A stretch of DNA of 64,000 bases from Burkholderia sp. Ax-1724 (GTDB taxonomy: Bacteria; Pseudomonadota; Gammaproteobacteria; Burkholderiales; Burkholderiaceae): assembly GCF_011752995.1 (NCBI RefSeq), contig NZ_VWWL01000028.1, positions 30,819 to 94,818 of the forward strand, written 5' to 3'. A program made the translations under genes and the position numbers. Positions 34,544-43,526 of this stretch are shown here, piece by piece. Position 1 is the first letter of the stretch, and each line of letters begins with the position of its first letter. The notes under the pieces are model-generated. The model saw only the letters and a list, made by a program, of their open reading frames with translations, ran no database searches and was not told the origin of the DNA.

Positions 34544-36169
34544 TCATCGGGATCGCGGGGATCGCGATTCGCCTTCTCCACGCCCCCGCCCACCCGATTC
34601 ACGCCGCGGCTGCGCGAACGCAATCCGTTCGCGCAGATTCATCGGCCCGGGCCGAAACAGGCAGGCCTCCATCGTCGTGAGCGAGGGGCTGACTTCGACG
34701 GGAAATCCAATGCGGGCGAGCACGTCTTCCTGCAAACGCGCGCCCGGTGCAATCTCCGTCATGACGAGACCGTGCTCGCGCAATTCGAACACGGCACGGT
34801 CCGTGATATAGGTCACCTGCTGCCCGCGCTCTCGCGCCAACTGGCCGGAAAAACTGATCTGGTCGACGCGCTCGACGAATTTGTCGAATGCCCCGTCGCG
34901 GCGAATATGCAGCATGCCTTCGTGCAGATCGAGGTCCGACTCTCCGCCCGTCAGCGATCCGCTGAATACGAGGCGGCGAGTATTCTGCGTCAGGTTGATG
35001 AAGCCGCCCGAACCGTCGTAGCGTTTGCCGAAGCGCGTCACGTTGACATTGCCGTCCCGGTCCACCTGGGCAAACGACAGGAACGCGCAGGTCAAGCCGC
35101 CGCCGTCGTAAAAGTCGAACTGATAACCCTGGTCGAGAATGACGCGCGGATTGACCGCCGTGCCGAATTCGCGCGTATGGCCGGGCACGCCGCCGACGAC
35201 GCCCGATTCGACGGTCATCGTCACGAGATCCGCTATGCCTTCCTCGGCCGCGATGTTCGGGATCATCGCGGACAAGCCGGCGCCGAGATTGATGATGTCG
35301 CCGCGGCGCAGTTCGAGCGCCGCGCGCCGCGCGATCACACGGCGCACGGTGAGCGGATCGGGCTCGATCATCGCCACCGGCAGGCGCGTCTCGCCGCAGC
35401 GTGCCGGATCGTAGCGGGTCGTATAGGTCTGGATCTGCTCGGGATCGACGACGAAATAGTCGATGAGAAAGCCCGGAATCTTGACCATCTGCGGATGCAG
35501 GCTGCCACGCTGCACGATGCGCTTGACCTGGCAGATCACGATACCGCCGGCGTTATGAGCGGCCTGGGCAATCGACAGGTCCTCGCGCGTGGTCGCCTCG
35601 TGCTCCATGCTCACATAGCCGTCTTCGTCGGCCGAGGTGCCGCGAATGATCGCGATGTCCGGCACACCCGGCGCACGATAGAAAAGACACGCCTCGCCGG
35701 CGAGGGTCAGCAGCTCGACCATCGGCTCGGTCGTGCGCGCGTTCATCCGGCCGCCATCCTGGCGTGGATCGATATAGGTCTGCAATCCGGTGCGCGAAAT
35801 CAGACCGGGCTGCCGCCCCGCCATCGCGCGGCATAGCTGCGTCATCACCCCTTGCGGGAAGTTGTATCCCTCGATCCGGTTTTCGCGGATCAGCTTCATG
35901 AACGGCACCTGCATGCCGAAGTTTCCGCCGATCACCCGCCTGACGAGCGTTGCATGGGCGAGCCGGCACAGGCCCTTCTCGTGAACGGCACCGACCCCGG
36001 TCACATGGAACAGCGTCAGGTCGTGCGGACCCTCGCCGCGCAGATGGCGACGCTCGAGTGCTTCGAGAATCGATTCGGCCACGCCCGAGCCGGTATTGCC
36101 GCCCACCATCAGGAAATCCCGGTCGGATACCAGGGCGGCCGCTTCGTCGGCGGAAATGCATTGAATCAC
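34544..36169 (-). CDS. Acyl-CoA:carboxylate CoA-transferase, fused alpha-beta (YdiF/propionate CoA-transferase type)
   Basis: A 541-residue family I CoA-transferase with both subunit halves in one chain. The catalytic Glu is Glu321 in TVESGVVGG; the first half has VGGNTGSGVAESILEALE and the middle has PDIAIIRGTSADEDGYVSMEHEAT. It transfers CoA from acetyl- or propionyl-CoA to a carboxylic acid by a glutamyl-CoA intermediate. It is the last gene of the minus-strand ABC importer operon, 55 bp after the ATPase. This suggests that the imported or aldolase-derived acid is activated to its CoA ester. Confidence 0.9.
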   Translation of the reverse strand: MIQCISADEAAALVSDRDFLMVGGNTGSGVAESILEALERRHLRGEGPHDLTLFHVTGVGAVHEKGLCRLAHATLVRRVIGGNFGMQVPFMKLIRENRIEGYNFPQGVMTQLCRAMAGRQPGLISRTGLQTYIDPRQDGGRMNARTTEPMVELLTLAGEACLFYRAPGVPDIAIIRGTSADEDGYVSMEHEATTREDLSIAQAAHNAGGIVICQVKRIVQRGSLHPQMVKIPGFLIDYFVVDPEQIQTYTTRYDPARCGETRLPVAMIEPDPLTVRRVIARRAALELRRGDIINLGAGLSAMIPNIAAEEGIADLVTMTVESGVVGGVPGHTREFGTAVNPRVILDQGYQFDFYDGGGLTCAFLSFAQVDRDGNVNVTRFGKRYDGSGGFINLTQNTRRLVFSGSLTGGESDLDLHEGMLHIRRDGAFDKFVERVDQISFSGQLARERGQQVTYITDRAVFELREHGLVMTEIAPGARLQEDVLARIGFPVEVSPSLTTMEACLFRPGPMNLRERIAFAQPRRESGGRGRGEGESRSPRSR

Positions 36170-36224
36170 GTCAACTCCCGAAAGAACCTCGTCGAAACAT
36201 CGGCCTAATCCACGGCACGCCGCA

Positions 36225-36971
36225 TCAGGCGATACTGTTCAGGAAAGCACGCGCGCGCAAATCCTGCGGCCGCGAGAAGAACACGTCCGGCGGCGCGACC
36301 TCGAGAATTTCGCCCTTGTCCATGAACACGACGCGATCGGCCACCATGCGGGCAAAGCTCATCTCGTGCGTGACGCAGATCATCGTCATGCCGTCGCGAG
36401 CAAGGCCGACCATCACGTCGAGCACTTCCTTGATCATCTCCGGGTCGAGCGCCGAGGTCGGCTCGTCGAACAGCATCACGCGCGGCTTCAGGCACAACGC
36501 ACGCGCGATCGCCACACGTTGCTGCTGGCCGCCCGACAATTGCCCCGGATACTTGGCCGCGTGCTCCTGAATCCGCACGCGTTCGAGGTAGTGCATCGCA
36601 AGCGCGGTGGCGTCCTTGCGCGACAATTTTCTGATCCACATCGGCGCGAGAATCAGGTTGTCGAGCACCGTCATATGCGGGAACAGATTGAACTGCTGAA
36701 ACACCATCCCGACTTCCTGGCGAACCGCTGCCAGATTGTGCCGCTGCGCGTCGAGCGCGTGTCCGTCCACGACGAGCCGGCCTTGCTGGCAGGCTTCGAG
36801 ACCGTTGACGCAGCGGATCAGGGTCGATTTGCCGGAACCCGACGGCCCGCAGATCACGATCCGCTCACCCTGCCGCACGGCGAGGTTGATGTCCTTCAGC
36901 GCGTGATAACTGCCGTACCACGCATTCACGCCGACGAATTCGACGATGAGCGGTTTAGCGACGTCGCTCAT
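36225..36971 (-). CDS. Amino-acid-type ABC transporter ATP-binding protein (GlnQ/HisP family)
   Basis: A 248-residue ABC ATPase with Walker A GPSGSGKS, Q-loop VFQQFNLFPHMTVLDN, signature LSGGQQQR and Walker B VMLFDEPTSALDPEM. This is the polar amino-acid uptake type. ATG 36971 follows a G-rich Shine-Dalgarno and starts 2 bp after the stop of the DapA-family gene. It powers the permease encoded at 37972-38652. Confidence 0.93.
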   Translation of the reverse strand: MSDVAKPLIVEFVGVNAWYGSYHALKDINLAVRQGERIVICGPSGSGKSTLIRCVNGLEACQQGRLVVDGHALDAQRHNLAAVRQEVGMVFQQFNLFPHMTVLDNLILAPMWIRKLSRKDATALAMHYLERVRIQEHAAKYPGQLSGGQQQRVAIARALCLKPRVMLFDEPTSALDPEMIKEVLDVMVGLARDGMTMICVTHEMSFARMVADRVVFMDKGEILEVAPPDVFFSRPQDLRARAFLNSIA

Positions 36972-36973
36972 CG

Positions 36974-37906
36974 CTATCCCCCCGCGAGCAGCGAGCGGTT
37001 CGTCTGCGCGAGCGCGAGGTCGATCGCGCGCGCCGCCGTGGCATCGATGGGCTGGAACGGCGACCTCGTCCGCGCCGACGCGATCACGTCGAGACGCTGC
37101 AGCGCGTACTTGATGCGGGCATACATTTCGTTGCGCGGCGCCATATAGATCGCGGAGACGAGCGGTTGCAGGCTCGCGCTGACCGCGCGCATCGCGGCGA
37201 TGTCCCCCCGTTGCGACGCGCGCCACAATTCGACGAGCGGCCGCGGCGCGAGGCTGGCCAAACCGGACAGGATGCCGTCCGCACCGCTCGCGAGCTGCGC
37301 GAGAAACCAGTCGAAGTTCGAAGCGAGAATCGCGAATTCCGGGCGCGCCGCTTTCAGCGCGCGAACATTGTCCTCGTAGGCCCGCATCGAATCGCTGCCT
37401 TCCTTGACCGCGACCACCGAGGGCAGCGCGGCGAGCCGCACGAGCGTCTCGGTCGAGTACCCATAGCCGGACGCAAGCGGATACTGGAATACGATCACCG
37501 GCCGCTCGACCGCCTCAGCAATTGCGCGCACATAGGCAACCACCATCTCGGGCCGCGCGCCCGCGAAGGTCGCGGGCGGAAACACGGTCAGCAGGTCCGC
37601 GCCGGCCTGCGCAGCCGCGCAAGCCTCCACGACGGCTTCGCGCGTCGATTGCGCGAGAATGCCGGCGATCAGCAGACGCGCCGCGCCGAGCCGCTCGCGC
37701 GTGCAACGGATCACGTCTTCGCGCTCGCCGCGGGACAGCGCCCCGCCCTCGCCGGCGTGCCCGTTGACGAACACAGCTTCGATGCCGTCGGGCGAGGCCG
37801 CATGCGCGAGCGCGCGCTCGTAGCTGGTCCAGTCGATCGACTCGTCGTCGTTGAACGGCAGCACCGTCGCGACGACGACGCCCGTCAAAGCGTTATTCGA
37901 TGTCAT
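36974..37906 (-). CDS. Dihydrodipicolinate synthase/N-acetylneuraminate lyase (DapA) family protein
   Basis: A 310-residue Schiff-base aldolase or dehydratase. Tyr142 (FQYP) and Lys168 (VAVKEGS) are the catalytic residues, and GHAGEGG (49-55) is a variant of the GxxGE carboxylate-binding loop. Its place inside an ABC importer operon, between permease and ATPase genes, argues for catabolism of an imported keto or sugar acid rather than lysine biosynthesis. ATG 37906 has GGGAAA upstream. Confidence 0.87.
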   Translation of the reverse strand: MTSNNALTGVVVATVLPFNDDESIDWTSYERALAHAASPDGIEAVFVNGHAGEGGALSRGEREDVIRCTRERLGAARLLIAGILAQSTREAVVEACAAAQAGADLLTVFPPATFAGARPEMVVAYVRAIAEAVERPVIVFQYPLASGYGYSTETLVRLAALPSVVAVKEGSDSMRAYEDNVRALKAARPEFAILASNFDWFLAQLASGADGILSGLASLAPRPLVELWRASQRGDIAAMRAVSASLQPLVSAIYMAPRNEMYARIKYALQRLDVIASARTRSPFQPIDATAARAIDLALAQTNRSLLAGG

Positions 37907-37971
37907 GTTGCGCGTTTCCCTATCAGGTCGAAAGTCGAAGGTCCAGGAGTCGAGTGTCCGGAAGCCGGACG

Positions 37972-38652
37972 TCAGCCGCGCAACGCCTCGTGCGCCGCGC
38001 CGAAATGCCGTTCGAGGCGTTGCTGGAGCACGCCCCATGCGGTCGTCATCAGCAGGTAGAAGATGGCCGCGGCGCAGAACACTTCGAGGACCTCGAACTT
38101 CTCCTGCATCAGCATCTGGCTGCGCCGCATCAGTTCTTCCATCGAAATCACCGACGTGATCGACGTCGACTTCAGCAAGCCGTTGACCGAGTTGCCGAGC
38201 GACGGCAGCATCAGCCGGAACGCCTGCGGCAGCGTGACCTTCCAGAGCACGAGCCATTTAGGCAGGCCGAGCGCCCCGGCCGCCTCGTACTGGCCGCGCG
38301 GCACGCCCATGAAGCCGCTGCGGATGATTTCCGCGAGATACGCGGCCTCGTTGAGGATCAGCGCGAGCAGCGCCGAGCCGACCACGCCGAAGCGCAGCCC
38401 GAGCTGCGGCAGTCCCGTATAGATGATGACGAGCTGGATCAGCAGCGGCGTGCCGCGAAAGATCCAGATATAGCCGCGCACGGCTGCGACGACGATCCGC
38501 TGGCGCGCCATGCGCAGCAGCGCGAGCAGCATCCCGAGCACGAGCCCGCCCACGATCGTGACCATCGTGAGCGCGAGCGTGACGAGCACGCCGCGCAACA
38601 GGAATCCGTTCGTCAGGTAACCGAAGAAGTCCGGCAGATTGAACAGGGGCAT
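37972..38652 (-). CDS. Amino-acid-type ABC transporter permease (HisM/GlnP family)
   Basis: A 226-residue inner-membrane permease with about five helices. YIWIFRGTPLLIQLVIIYTGLP and the EAA loop YEAAGALGLPKWLVLWKVTLPQA are diagnostic for polar amino-acid permeases. It starts 13 bp after the binding-protein stop. Only one permease gene is present, so the channel is probably a homodimer. Confidence 0.93.
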   Translation of the reverse strand: MPLFNLPDFFGYLTNGFLLRGVLVTLALTMVTIVGGLVLGMLLALLRMARQRIVVAAVRGYIWIFRGTPLLIQLVIIYTGLPQLGLRFGVVGSALLALILNEAAYLAEIIRSGFMGVPRGQYEAAGALGLPKWLVLWKVTLPQAFRLMLPSLGNSVNGLLKSTSITSVISMEELMRRSQMLMQEKFEVLEVFCAAAIFYLLMTTAWGVLQQRLERHFGAAHEALRG

Positions 38653-38665
38653 GGGAGCGCGATCC

Positions 38666-39517
38666 TCACACCGGACCCGGGCCGCGCACCGTGATCTTCG
38701 CGTCGGGCAACGGCGTCATACCGAAGCGCGTCAGCAGCTTCGCATAGCTGCCGTCCGCGCGCATGGCGTCGAGCGCGCCCGCCACGGCCTCGGCCACCGC
38801 GCGCGTGCGGAACGCGAGCGTGGTCTGCGTGGCGCCCTGTCCCGTCAGCGCCATCACCGCCTGCTTGCGGTTCACGATGTCGACCGCCGTGTAGCTCGGC
38901 AATACCGCCATGTCGATCTGCCCGGCGCGCAGCGCGGCGATCACGTCGCTCGCGGTAGTGTAGGCATGCACCTCGATCGCGGTGCCCTTCTCGTCCGTGG
39001 CTTCCTTCGCGCGGTCGCGCAGCCAGCGCTCCTGGTACGAGTCGGACTCCACGCCCACCGCGTGACCGCGCAGCGCCTTGACGTCGGCAACGGCGAGCGG
39101 GTGCTGCGGCGAGACGACGACGTCCAGCGTCGAGATCGCGTAGGGCACCGTGTACATCATCTTCGAGCGCTCTTCGGTCCAGAACATGCCGGTGTTGATG
39201 CCGTCGATGCGAGCCGCCTTCAGCGCGGGAATCATCGCCGGGAAGTCCATCCGCACGAAATCCACCTGCAGGCACAGGCGCTGGCCGATCGACTCGCCCA
39301 GTTCGACGTTCATACCCATCAGCTTGCCCTCGGCGTCGACATACTGGAGCGGCGGCAAGGTCGGGTTCGTCGACATCGACAGATGGCCCGCCGCCACGAG
39401 CTGGTTCGACGGAACGCTGCCGACGCAGGTGGCACCGGCGGGCACTGCGTGCGCGAGCGACAGCAGTCCGGCCGTCAGCCACACCGGACAAAAAGAAAGC
39501 AGACGCGAGGCAAACAT
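38666..39517 (-). CDS. Amino-acid-type ABC transporter substrate-binding protein (SBP_bac_3 family)
   Basis: A 283-residue periplasmic binding protein. The N-terminus MFASRLLSFCPVWLTAGLLSLAHA is a signal peptide. LMGMNVELGESIGQRL, FPAMIPALKAARIDGIN and ALRAGQIDMAVLPSY are SBP_bac_3 blocks. ATG 39517 follows AGGAGG. It is the first gene of the importer operon, divergent from the LysR gene at 39793. The ligand is unknown; the family binds amino acids, opines and some small organic acids. Confidence 0.9.
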   Translation of the reverse strand: MFASRLLSFCPVWLTAGLLSLAHAVPAGATCVGSVPSNQLVAAGHLSMSTNPTLPPLQYVDAEGKLMGMNVELGESIGQRLCLQVDFVRMDFPAMIPALKAARIDGINTGMFWTEERSKMMYTVPYAISTLDVVVSPQHPLAVADVKALRGHAVGVESDSYQERWLRDRAKEATDEKGTAIEVHAYTTASDVIAALRAGQIDMAVLPSYTAVDIVNRKQAVMALTGQGATQTTLAFRTRAVAEAVAGALDAMRADGSYAKLLTRFGMTPLPDAKITVRGPGPV

Positions 39518-39621
39518 GGAACCTCCTGGGTCGGGTATCAGCGCGTCCGCCCATGCGAACGCCATCCATCCAGACGTTACCGGCTTCTGCGCATCGCGTA
39601 CCAGTAGAAAAAAATGGCCGA

Positions 39622-39640
39622 CTATAAACCGCTGTTATAG
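39622..39640. promoter_or_regulatory. Perfect LysR-type palindrome between ABC operon and LysR gene
   Basis: CTATAA, seven bases, TTATAG: a perfect 6-bp inverted repeat in the divergent promoter, 104 bp before the binding-protein ATG and 152 bp before the LysR ATG. It has the size and AT-rich half-sites of LysR regulatory binding sites. Confidence 0.65.
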
Positions 39641-39792
39641 GCGACGGCCGAAGCACGCCGGCAGGGCCCGGCAAACGGCGCGCGAACTCGCGGCCGCGGG
39701 CCGGAACGACGGCCGCGGTAGGGCAAAAGCCCATATCACGCCATTTTTGGCTGGCTACAATGGTTCGTCCCGCAGACGTAGACAGGTAGAGC

Positions 39793-40737
39793 ATGCAGAT
39801 GAATTCCGGCGCGTCGGCCCGGGTGCTGATCAACCTCCGGCAACTCGAAGTGCTGCGCGCCGTGATGCGCTATCGCACGACCATCGGCGCCGCCGACGAA
39901 CTCGGCATGTCGCAGCCGGCCGTCAGCAACGCGATCCGGCTCGCGGAAGCCAAGCTCGGCTTTCCGCTGTTCGATCGCGTCAGCAACCGCCTGATCCCGA
40001 CCGTCGAGGCGAAGATGCTGCTCGACGACGCCGAGCCGCTCTTTCTGGTGCACCAGGCGATCCAGCAGAAGGCTTGGGACCTGCGCACCGGCCGCGCCGG
40101 CGTGCTGCGCATCTTCGCGACCGCCGAACTGTCCGAATGGCTTGTGCCGAAGGTGCTGACGCGCTTCGCGGTCGATCACCCGCTCGCGAAGATCAATCTG
40201 GAAACGCTGCGCGTCGACAGCATGATCGAAAACCTCGATTCGGGCATGGCCGATATCGGCCTCGCGATGATGGCGCCGTCCCCCGCGAGCCTCGACAAGG
40301 AATTGCTCGCGGAATTCGAGGTAATGTGCGTGGCGCCCGTCGGCGATCCGATCGAGGGTCTCACGCACGTGACGCCAGCCGACCTGGAAGGGCGGCGGCT
40401 GATCGGTCCGCCGGCCGGCAGCCCGCTCGGGCGGTTGATCGAGCGCGGCCAGGAAGCGAACGGCAGCTGGTTCGCGGCCGATATCGAGGTGCGCTTCTCG
40501 AACGTCGCGTGCCGGCTCGTCCGGGAAGGACTCGGCACGGCGTTGGTCGACGAGTTGTCGATCTGCGCTCAGCCGCCCGGCTCGCTCGTCGTACGGCCGT
40601 TCCGTCCGCAACTGCCGGTTCCGCTCTCCGTGTTACTGCCGGGAAACCGGCCTCGCCAGCGGCTCGCCGAGAGCTTTATCCAGCATGCGCGCGCGGTCGT
40701 CGGCGAACTCGTGCGTGCGCGTTCGAACCCGGGCTGA
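39793..40737 (+). CDS. LysR-family transcriptional regulator of ABC/CoA-transferase operon
   Basis: A 314-residue LysR protein with helix-turn-helix LRQLEVLRAVMRYRTTIGAADELGMSQPAVSNAIRLAEAKLG (residues 15-57) and an effector domain. The HTH has TTIGAADELGMSQPAVS, like the NocR/OccR opine-regulator branch, whose members respond to amino-acid derivatives; this fits the amino-acid-type ABC operon it faces. A 9-bp repeat array begins 9 bp after its stop. Confidence 0.92.
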   Translation: MQMNSGASARVLINLRQLEVLRAVMRYRTTIGAADELGMSQPAVSNAIRLAEAKLGFPLFDRVSNRLIPTVEAKMLLDDAEPLFLVHQAIQQKAWDLRTGRAGVLRIFATAELSEWLVPKVLTRFAVDHPLAKINLETLRVDSMIENLDSGMADIGLAMMAPSPASLDKELLAEFEVMCVAPVGDPIEGLTHVTPADLEGRRLIGPPAGSPLGRLIERGQEANGSWFAADIEVRFSNVACRLVREGLGTALVDELSICAQPPGSLVVRPFRPQLPVPLSVLLPGNRPRQRLAESFIQHARAVVGELVRARSNPG

Positions 40738-40746
40738 CCGCGCCGC

Positions 40747-40878
40747 TCTCGCTGGTCTCGCTGGTCTCGCTGGTCTCGCTGGTCTCGCTGGTCTCGCTGG
40801 TCTCGCTGGTCTCGCTGGTCTCGCTGGTCTCGCTGGTCTCGCTGGTCTCGCTGGTCTCGCTGGTCTCGCTGGTCTCGC
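40747..40878. repeat. 9-bp tandem repeat, 14.7 perfect copies
   Basis: The unit TCTCGCTGG is repeated fourteen times without a mismatch, plus six bases of a fifteenth copy, giving 132 bp. It lies just after the LysR stop codon and about 190 bp before the CaiB-type gene. It is noncoding, although all frames stay open because the unit is a multiple of three. Confidence 0.97.
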
Positions 40879-40934
40879 ACAAGCGCCGCTTATGGCAGCG
40901 CCCGCAGCGTGTCGCGCCGGTTTATGTCCACGAC

Positions 40935-40961
40935 TTATAGTTGCCGGGCGGCAATTAATAG
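40935..40961. promoter_or_regulatory. Possible operator upstream of the CoA-ester operon
   Basis: TTATAG is followed by the dyad TTGCCG-GG-CGGCAA (40941-40954) and TTAATAG, about 110 bp before the ATG of the CaiB-type gene. The TTATAG half-sites resemble the palindrome at 39622. It could also act as a weak hairpin terminating the LysR transcript. Confidence 0.35.
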
Positions 40962-41066
40962 CTGCCATCGCGTTATCGCCAGGGTGTCCTTGATATTCTG
41001 AATGGGCTGATCCGTTGCGCGCCGATGCCGTGCCGCGACGGAAGACTTCCTGCTTCCGGAGTGTTC

Positions 41067-42278
41067 ATGGCCGCTTTGCTCGACGGTATTCGCGTAATCA
41101 GTTTCAACCACTTCCATGCGGGGCCGATGGCCGCGCAAACGCTCGCCGATCTCGGCGCCGACGTGATCGCGGTGGAGCCGCTGCAGGGCGCGTTCCATCG
41201 CAACTGGGCCGTTGCCGACCGCTTCGTCGGCGGGCAGAGCGTGAATCTGCTGACGACGGGGCGCAACAAGCGCAGCGTCGCACTCGACATCAAGCATCCG
41301 CAGGGACGCGCGCTGGCCAGGCAGTTGCTGGAGCACGCCGACGTCGTGATGGAAAACTTCCGCCCCGGCGCAATGGCGCGCCTCGGGCTCGGTTACGAAG
41401 ACATCCGCGTGCTCAATCCGCGCGTGATCTATGCGAGCGCGAGCGGTTACGGTTCGAGCGGCCCATATGTCGATCGGCCGGGCCAGGACCTGCTGCTGCA
41501 AGCGCTCTCAGGGCTCGCGGCCCGCACCGGGTCTCGCGCGAGCGGGCCGACGCCGGTCGGTGCCGTCGTCGTGGACCAGCACGCCTCGACGTTGTACGCG
41601 ATGAGCATTCTCGCCGCGCTCGTGAACCGCGAACGCACCGGCGAGGGACGCCTTGTGGAAGTCAATCTGCTGCAGGCGGCGATCGACCTGCAGGCGGAAT
41701 CGCTGACCGCTTGGCTGAACGGCGCGCGCGGCGCCGAATCGCGTGCCGAACACGGTCTTGCCGCATGGTTCAGCGCCGGCGCGTATGGCATTCACCCCAC
41801 CTCCGACGGTCATCTCGCGATTGCGATGGCCTCGCCCCGCGCGCTGGCCGCCGCGCTCGATCTGCCGGCACTCGCCTCGATCGCCGATGCCGATGCGTAC
41901 CGCGAGCGCGACACGATCGGACGCGCGGTTCACGAGCGTCTGCACACGCAGGACACCGCGCACTGGCTCGCGGTGCTCGGCGAGCACGGCATCTGGCACG
42001 CGCCGGTTCAGGACTACGACGATCTGCTCGCCGATCCGCAACTGGATCACCTCGATGCGTTTCGCACCGTCCGCGGCGCAACGGGCGAGGACGTGACGCT
42101 GCTCGGCAACCCGATGCGCTTCGACGGCGACACGCTACCGGTACGGCTCGCGCCGCAGCCGCTCGGCGCACAGACGGCCGAGGTCCTGCGCGAGCTCGGC
42201 TATCGCGACGACGACATCGCGGCACTGGTGTCGCAGCGGGTCGTCGCGCTCGCCGAGCCCCCGTCCGCCACGGCCTGA
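41067..42278 (+). CDS. Family III CoA-transferase (CaiB/BaiF type)
   Basis: A 403-residue class III CoA-transferase. Asp170 in VGAVVVDQHAS is the catalytic aspartate (Asp169 in formyl-CoA transferase). MAALLDGIRVISFNHFHAGPMAAQTLADLGADVIAVEP and NKRSVALDIKHPQGR are family blocks. It starts a plus-strand operon with an acyl-CoA dehydrogenase and two MaoC proteins, so it probably forms the acyl-CoA that they then oxidise and hydrate. ATG 41067 has GGAG upstream. Confidence 0.92.
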   Translation: MAALLDGIRVISFNHFHAGPMAAQTLADLGADVIAVEPLQGAFHRNWAVADRFVGGQSVNLLTTGRNKRSVALDIKHPQGRALARQLLEHADVVMENFRPGAMARLGLGYEDIRVLNPRVIYASASGYGSSGPYVDRPGQDLLLQALSGLAARTGSRASGPTPVGAVVVDQHASTLYAMSILAALVNRERTGEGRLVEVNLLQAAIDLQAESLTAWLNGARGAESRAEHGLAAWFSAGAYGIHPTSDGHLAIAMASPRALAAALDLPALASIADADAYRERDTIGRAVHERLHTQDTAHWLAVLGEHGIWHAPVQDYDDLLADPQLDHLDAFRTVRGATGEDVTLLGNPMRFDGDTLPVRLAPQPLGAQTAEVLRELGYRDDDIAALVSQRVVALAEPPSATA

Positions 42279-42321
42279 TCCGCCGGCATGCCCCTTCCAA
42301 CGCCCTCTCTATCCGACCACG

Positions 42322-43485
42322 ATGATTGATTTCTCCATTCCCTACGAGACCCAGCAACTGATCGATACCGTCCGGCGCTTCGTCACGAACGAGGTTCAAC
42401 CGCTCGAAGCCGACACCGAGCGCGATGGCCGGATTCCAGCCGAACCACTGCAACGCGTGCGCGAGCAGGCGAAGGCGCTCGGCCTGTTCGCGATGAACAT
42501 GCCGGATTCGGTCGGCGGTGGCGGCCTGTCGAACGTCGATATGTGCTTCGTCGAAGAAGAGCTCGGCAAGACCTCGGACGCGCTGATCCGGCGCATCTTC
42601 GGGCAGGTCTATCCGATGCTGCTCGCCTGCGAGGGCGCGCAGCGCGACGACTACCTGTTGCCGACCGTGCGCGGCGAGCGCATCTGCGCGATGGCGATCA
42701 CCGAGCCCGGCGCGGGCTCCGACGCGGCCGCGATCGCGACCTCGGCGCAGCTCGACGGCAACGAGTGGGTCATCAACGGCCGCAAGCACTTCATCAGCGA
42801 CGGCGACATCGCCGACTACGTGATCGTGATGGCCGTGACCGACAAGGACAAACGCGCGCGCGGGGGCATCACGCTGTTCCTCGTCGACAAGGGCACGCCG
42901 GGTTTCTCGATCACGGGCGTCCAGCCGATGATGGGCCACCGCGGATACGGCCACGCTGAACTCGTGTTCGAGAATTGCCGCGTGCCGGCGGCGAAGGTTC
43001 TCGGCGGCGTCGGCGAGGGCTTCCGGCTGATCATGTCGAGCGTCTCGTCGATCCGCCTCGCGCATATCGGCGCGCGCGCGTGCGGCATGGCGCAGCGCGT
43101 GCTCGAACTGATGCGCCAGTACGCGGCGGAGCGCCGCCAGTTCGGCCAGCCGATCGGCGAGTTCCAGATGGTCCAGCAAATGATCGCCGATTCGGCCACC
43201 GAGATCTTCGCCACCCGCACGATGGTGCAGAACACCGCGTGGGAACTCGACCAGGGGCACGACGTGCGCGACAAGGTGTCGATGGTGAAGCTCTACGCGT
43301 CGGAGATGATCGGCCGCGTCGCCGATCGCGGCATCCAGGTGTTCGGCGGCATGGGCTTCACGAAGGAGATGCCGCTCGAACGCATCTACCGCGACAGCCG
43401 CGTGACCCGCATCTACGACGGCACGTCCGAAATTCACCGCATGCTGATCGCGCGCAGCGTCATCAAGCACGGCCTGACCCTGTGA
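42322..43485 (+). CDS. Acyl-CoA dehydrogenase
   Basis: A 387-residue FAD flavoprotein oxidising acyl-CoA to enoyl-CoA, with electrons passed to ETF. FAMAITEPGAGSDA-type block (AMAITEPGAGSDAAA), FISDGDIADYVIV, ERRQFGQPIGEFQMVQ, GIQVFGGMGFTKEMPLERIYRD are all present. The position of the usual catalytic Glu in medium-chain enzymes is Asp366 (IYDGTSEIHR), and the alternative Glu position of isovaleryl-CoA dehydrogenase is also not Glu. It lies 43 bp after the CoA-transferase gene. Confidence 0.93.
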   Translation: MIDFSIPYETQQLIDTVRRFVTNEVQPLEADTERDGRIPAEPLQRVREQAKALGLFAMNMPDSVGGGGLSNVDMCFVEEELGKTSDALIRRIFGQVYPMLLACEGAQRDDYLLPTVRGERICAMAITEPGAGSDAAAIATSAQLDGNEWVINGRKHFISDGDIADYVIVMAVTDKDKRARGGITLFLVDKGTPGFSITGVQPMMGHRGYGHAELVFENCRVPAAKVLGGVGEGFRLIMSSVSSIRLAHIGARACGMAQRVLELMRQYAAERRQFGQPIGEFQMVQQMIADSATEIFATRTMVQNTAWELDQGHDVRDKVSMVKLYASEMIGRVADRGIQVFGGMGFTKEMPLERIYRDSRVTRIYDGTSEIHRMLIARSVIKHGLTL

Positions 43486-43526
43486 CCTTGGGCCACCCTC
43501 ACTCTCTTTTCGAACGGACACCCACC

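Noticed and set aside
36974..37906. Lysine-biosynthetic dapA
   Set aside because: Its position inside an importer operon and the non-standard substrate loop point to catabolism; the same applies to the DapA-family gene at 49562.
39150..40940. Long plus-strand open frame ending in a Val-Ser-Leu repeat
   Set aside because: It overlaps the LysR gene in another frame and ends in the 9-bp array; the content is Arg-rich shadow sequence typical of high-GC DNA.
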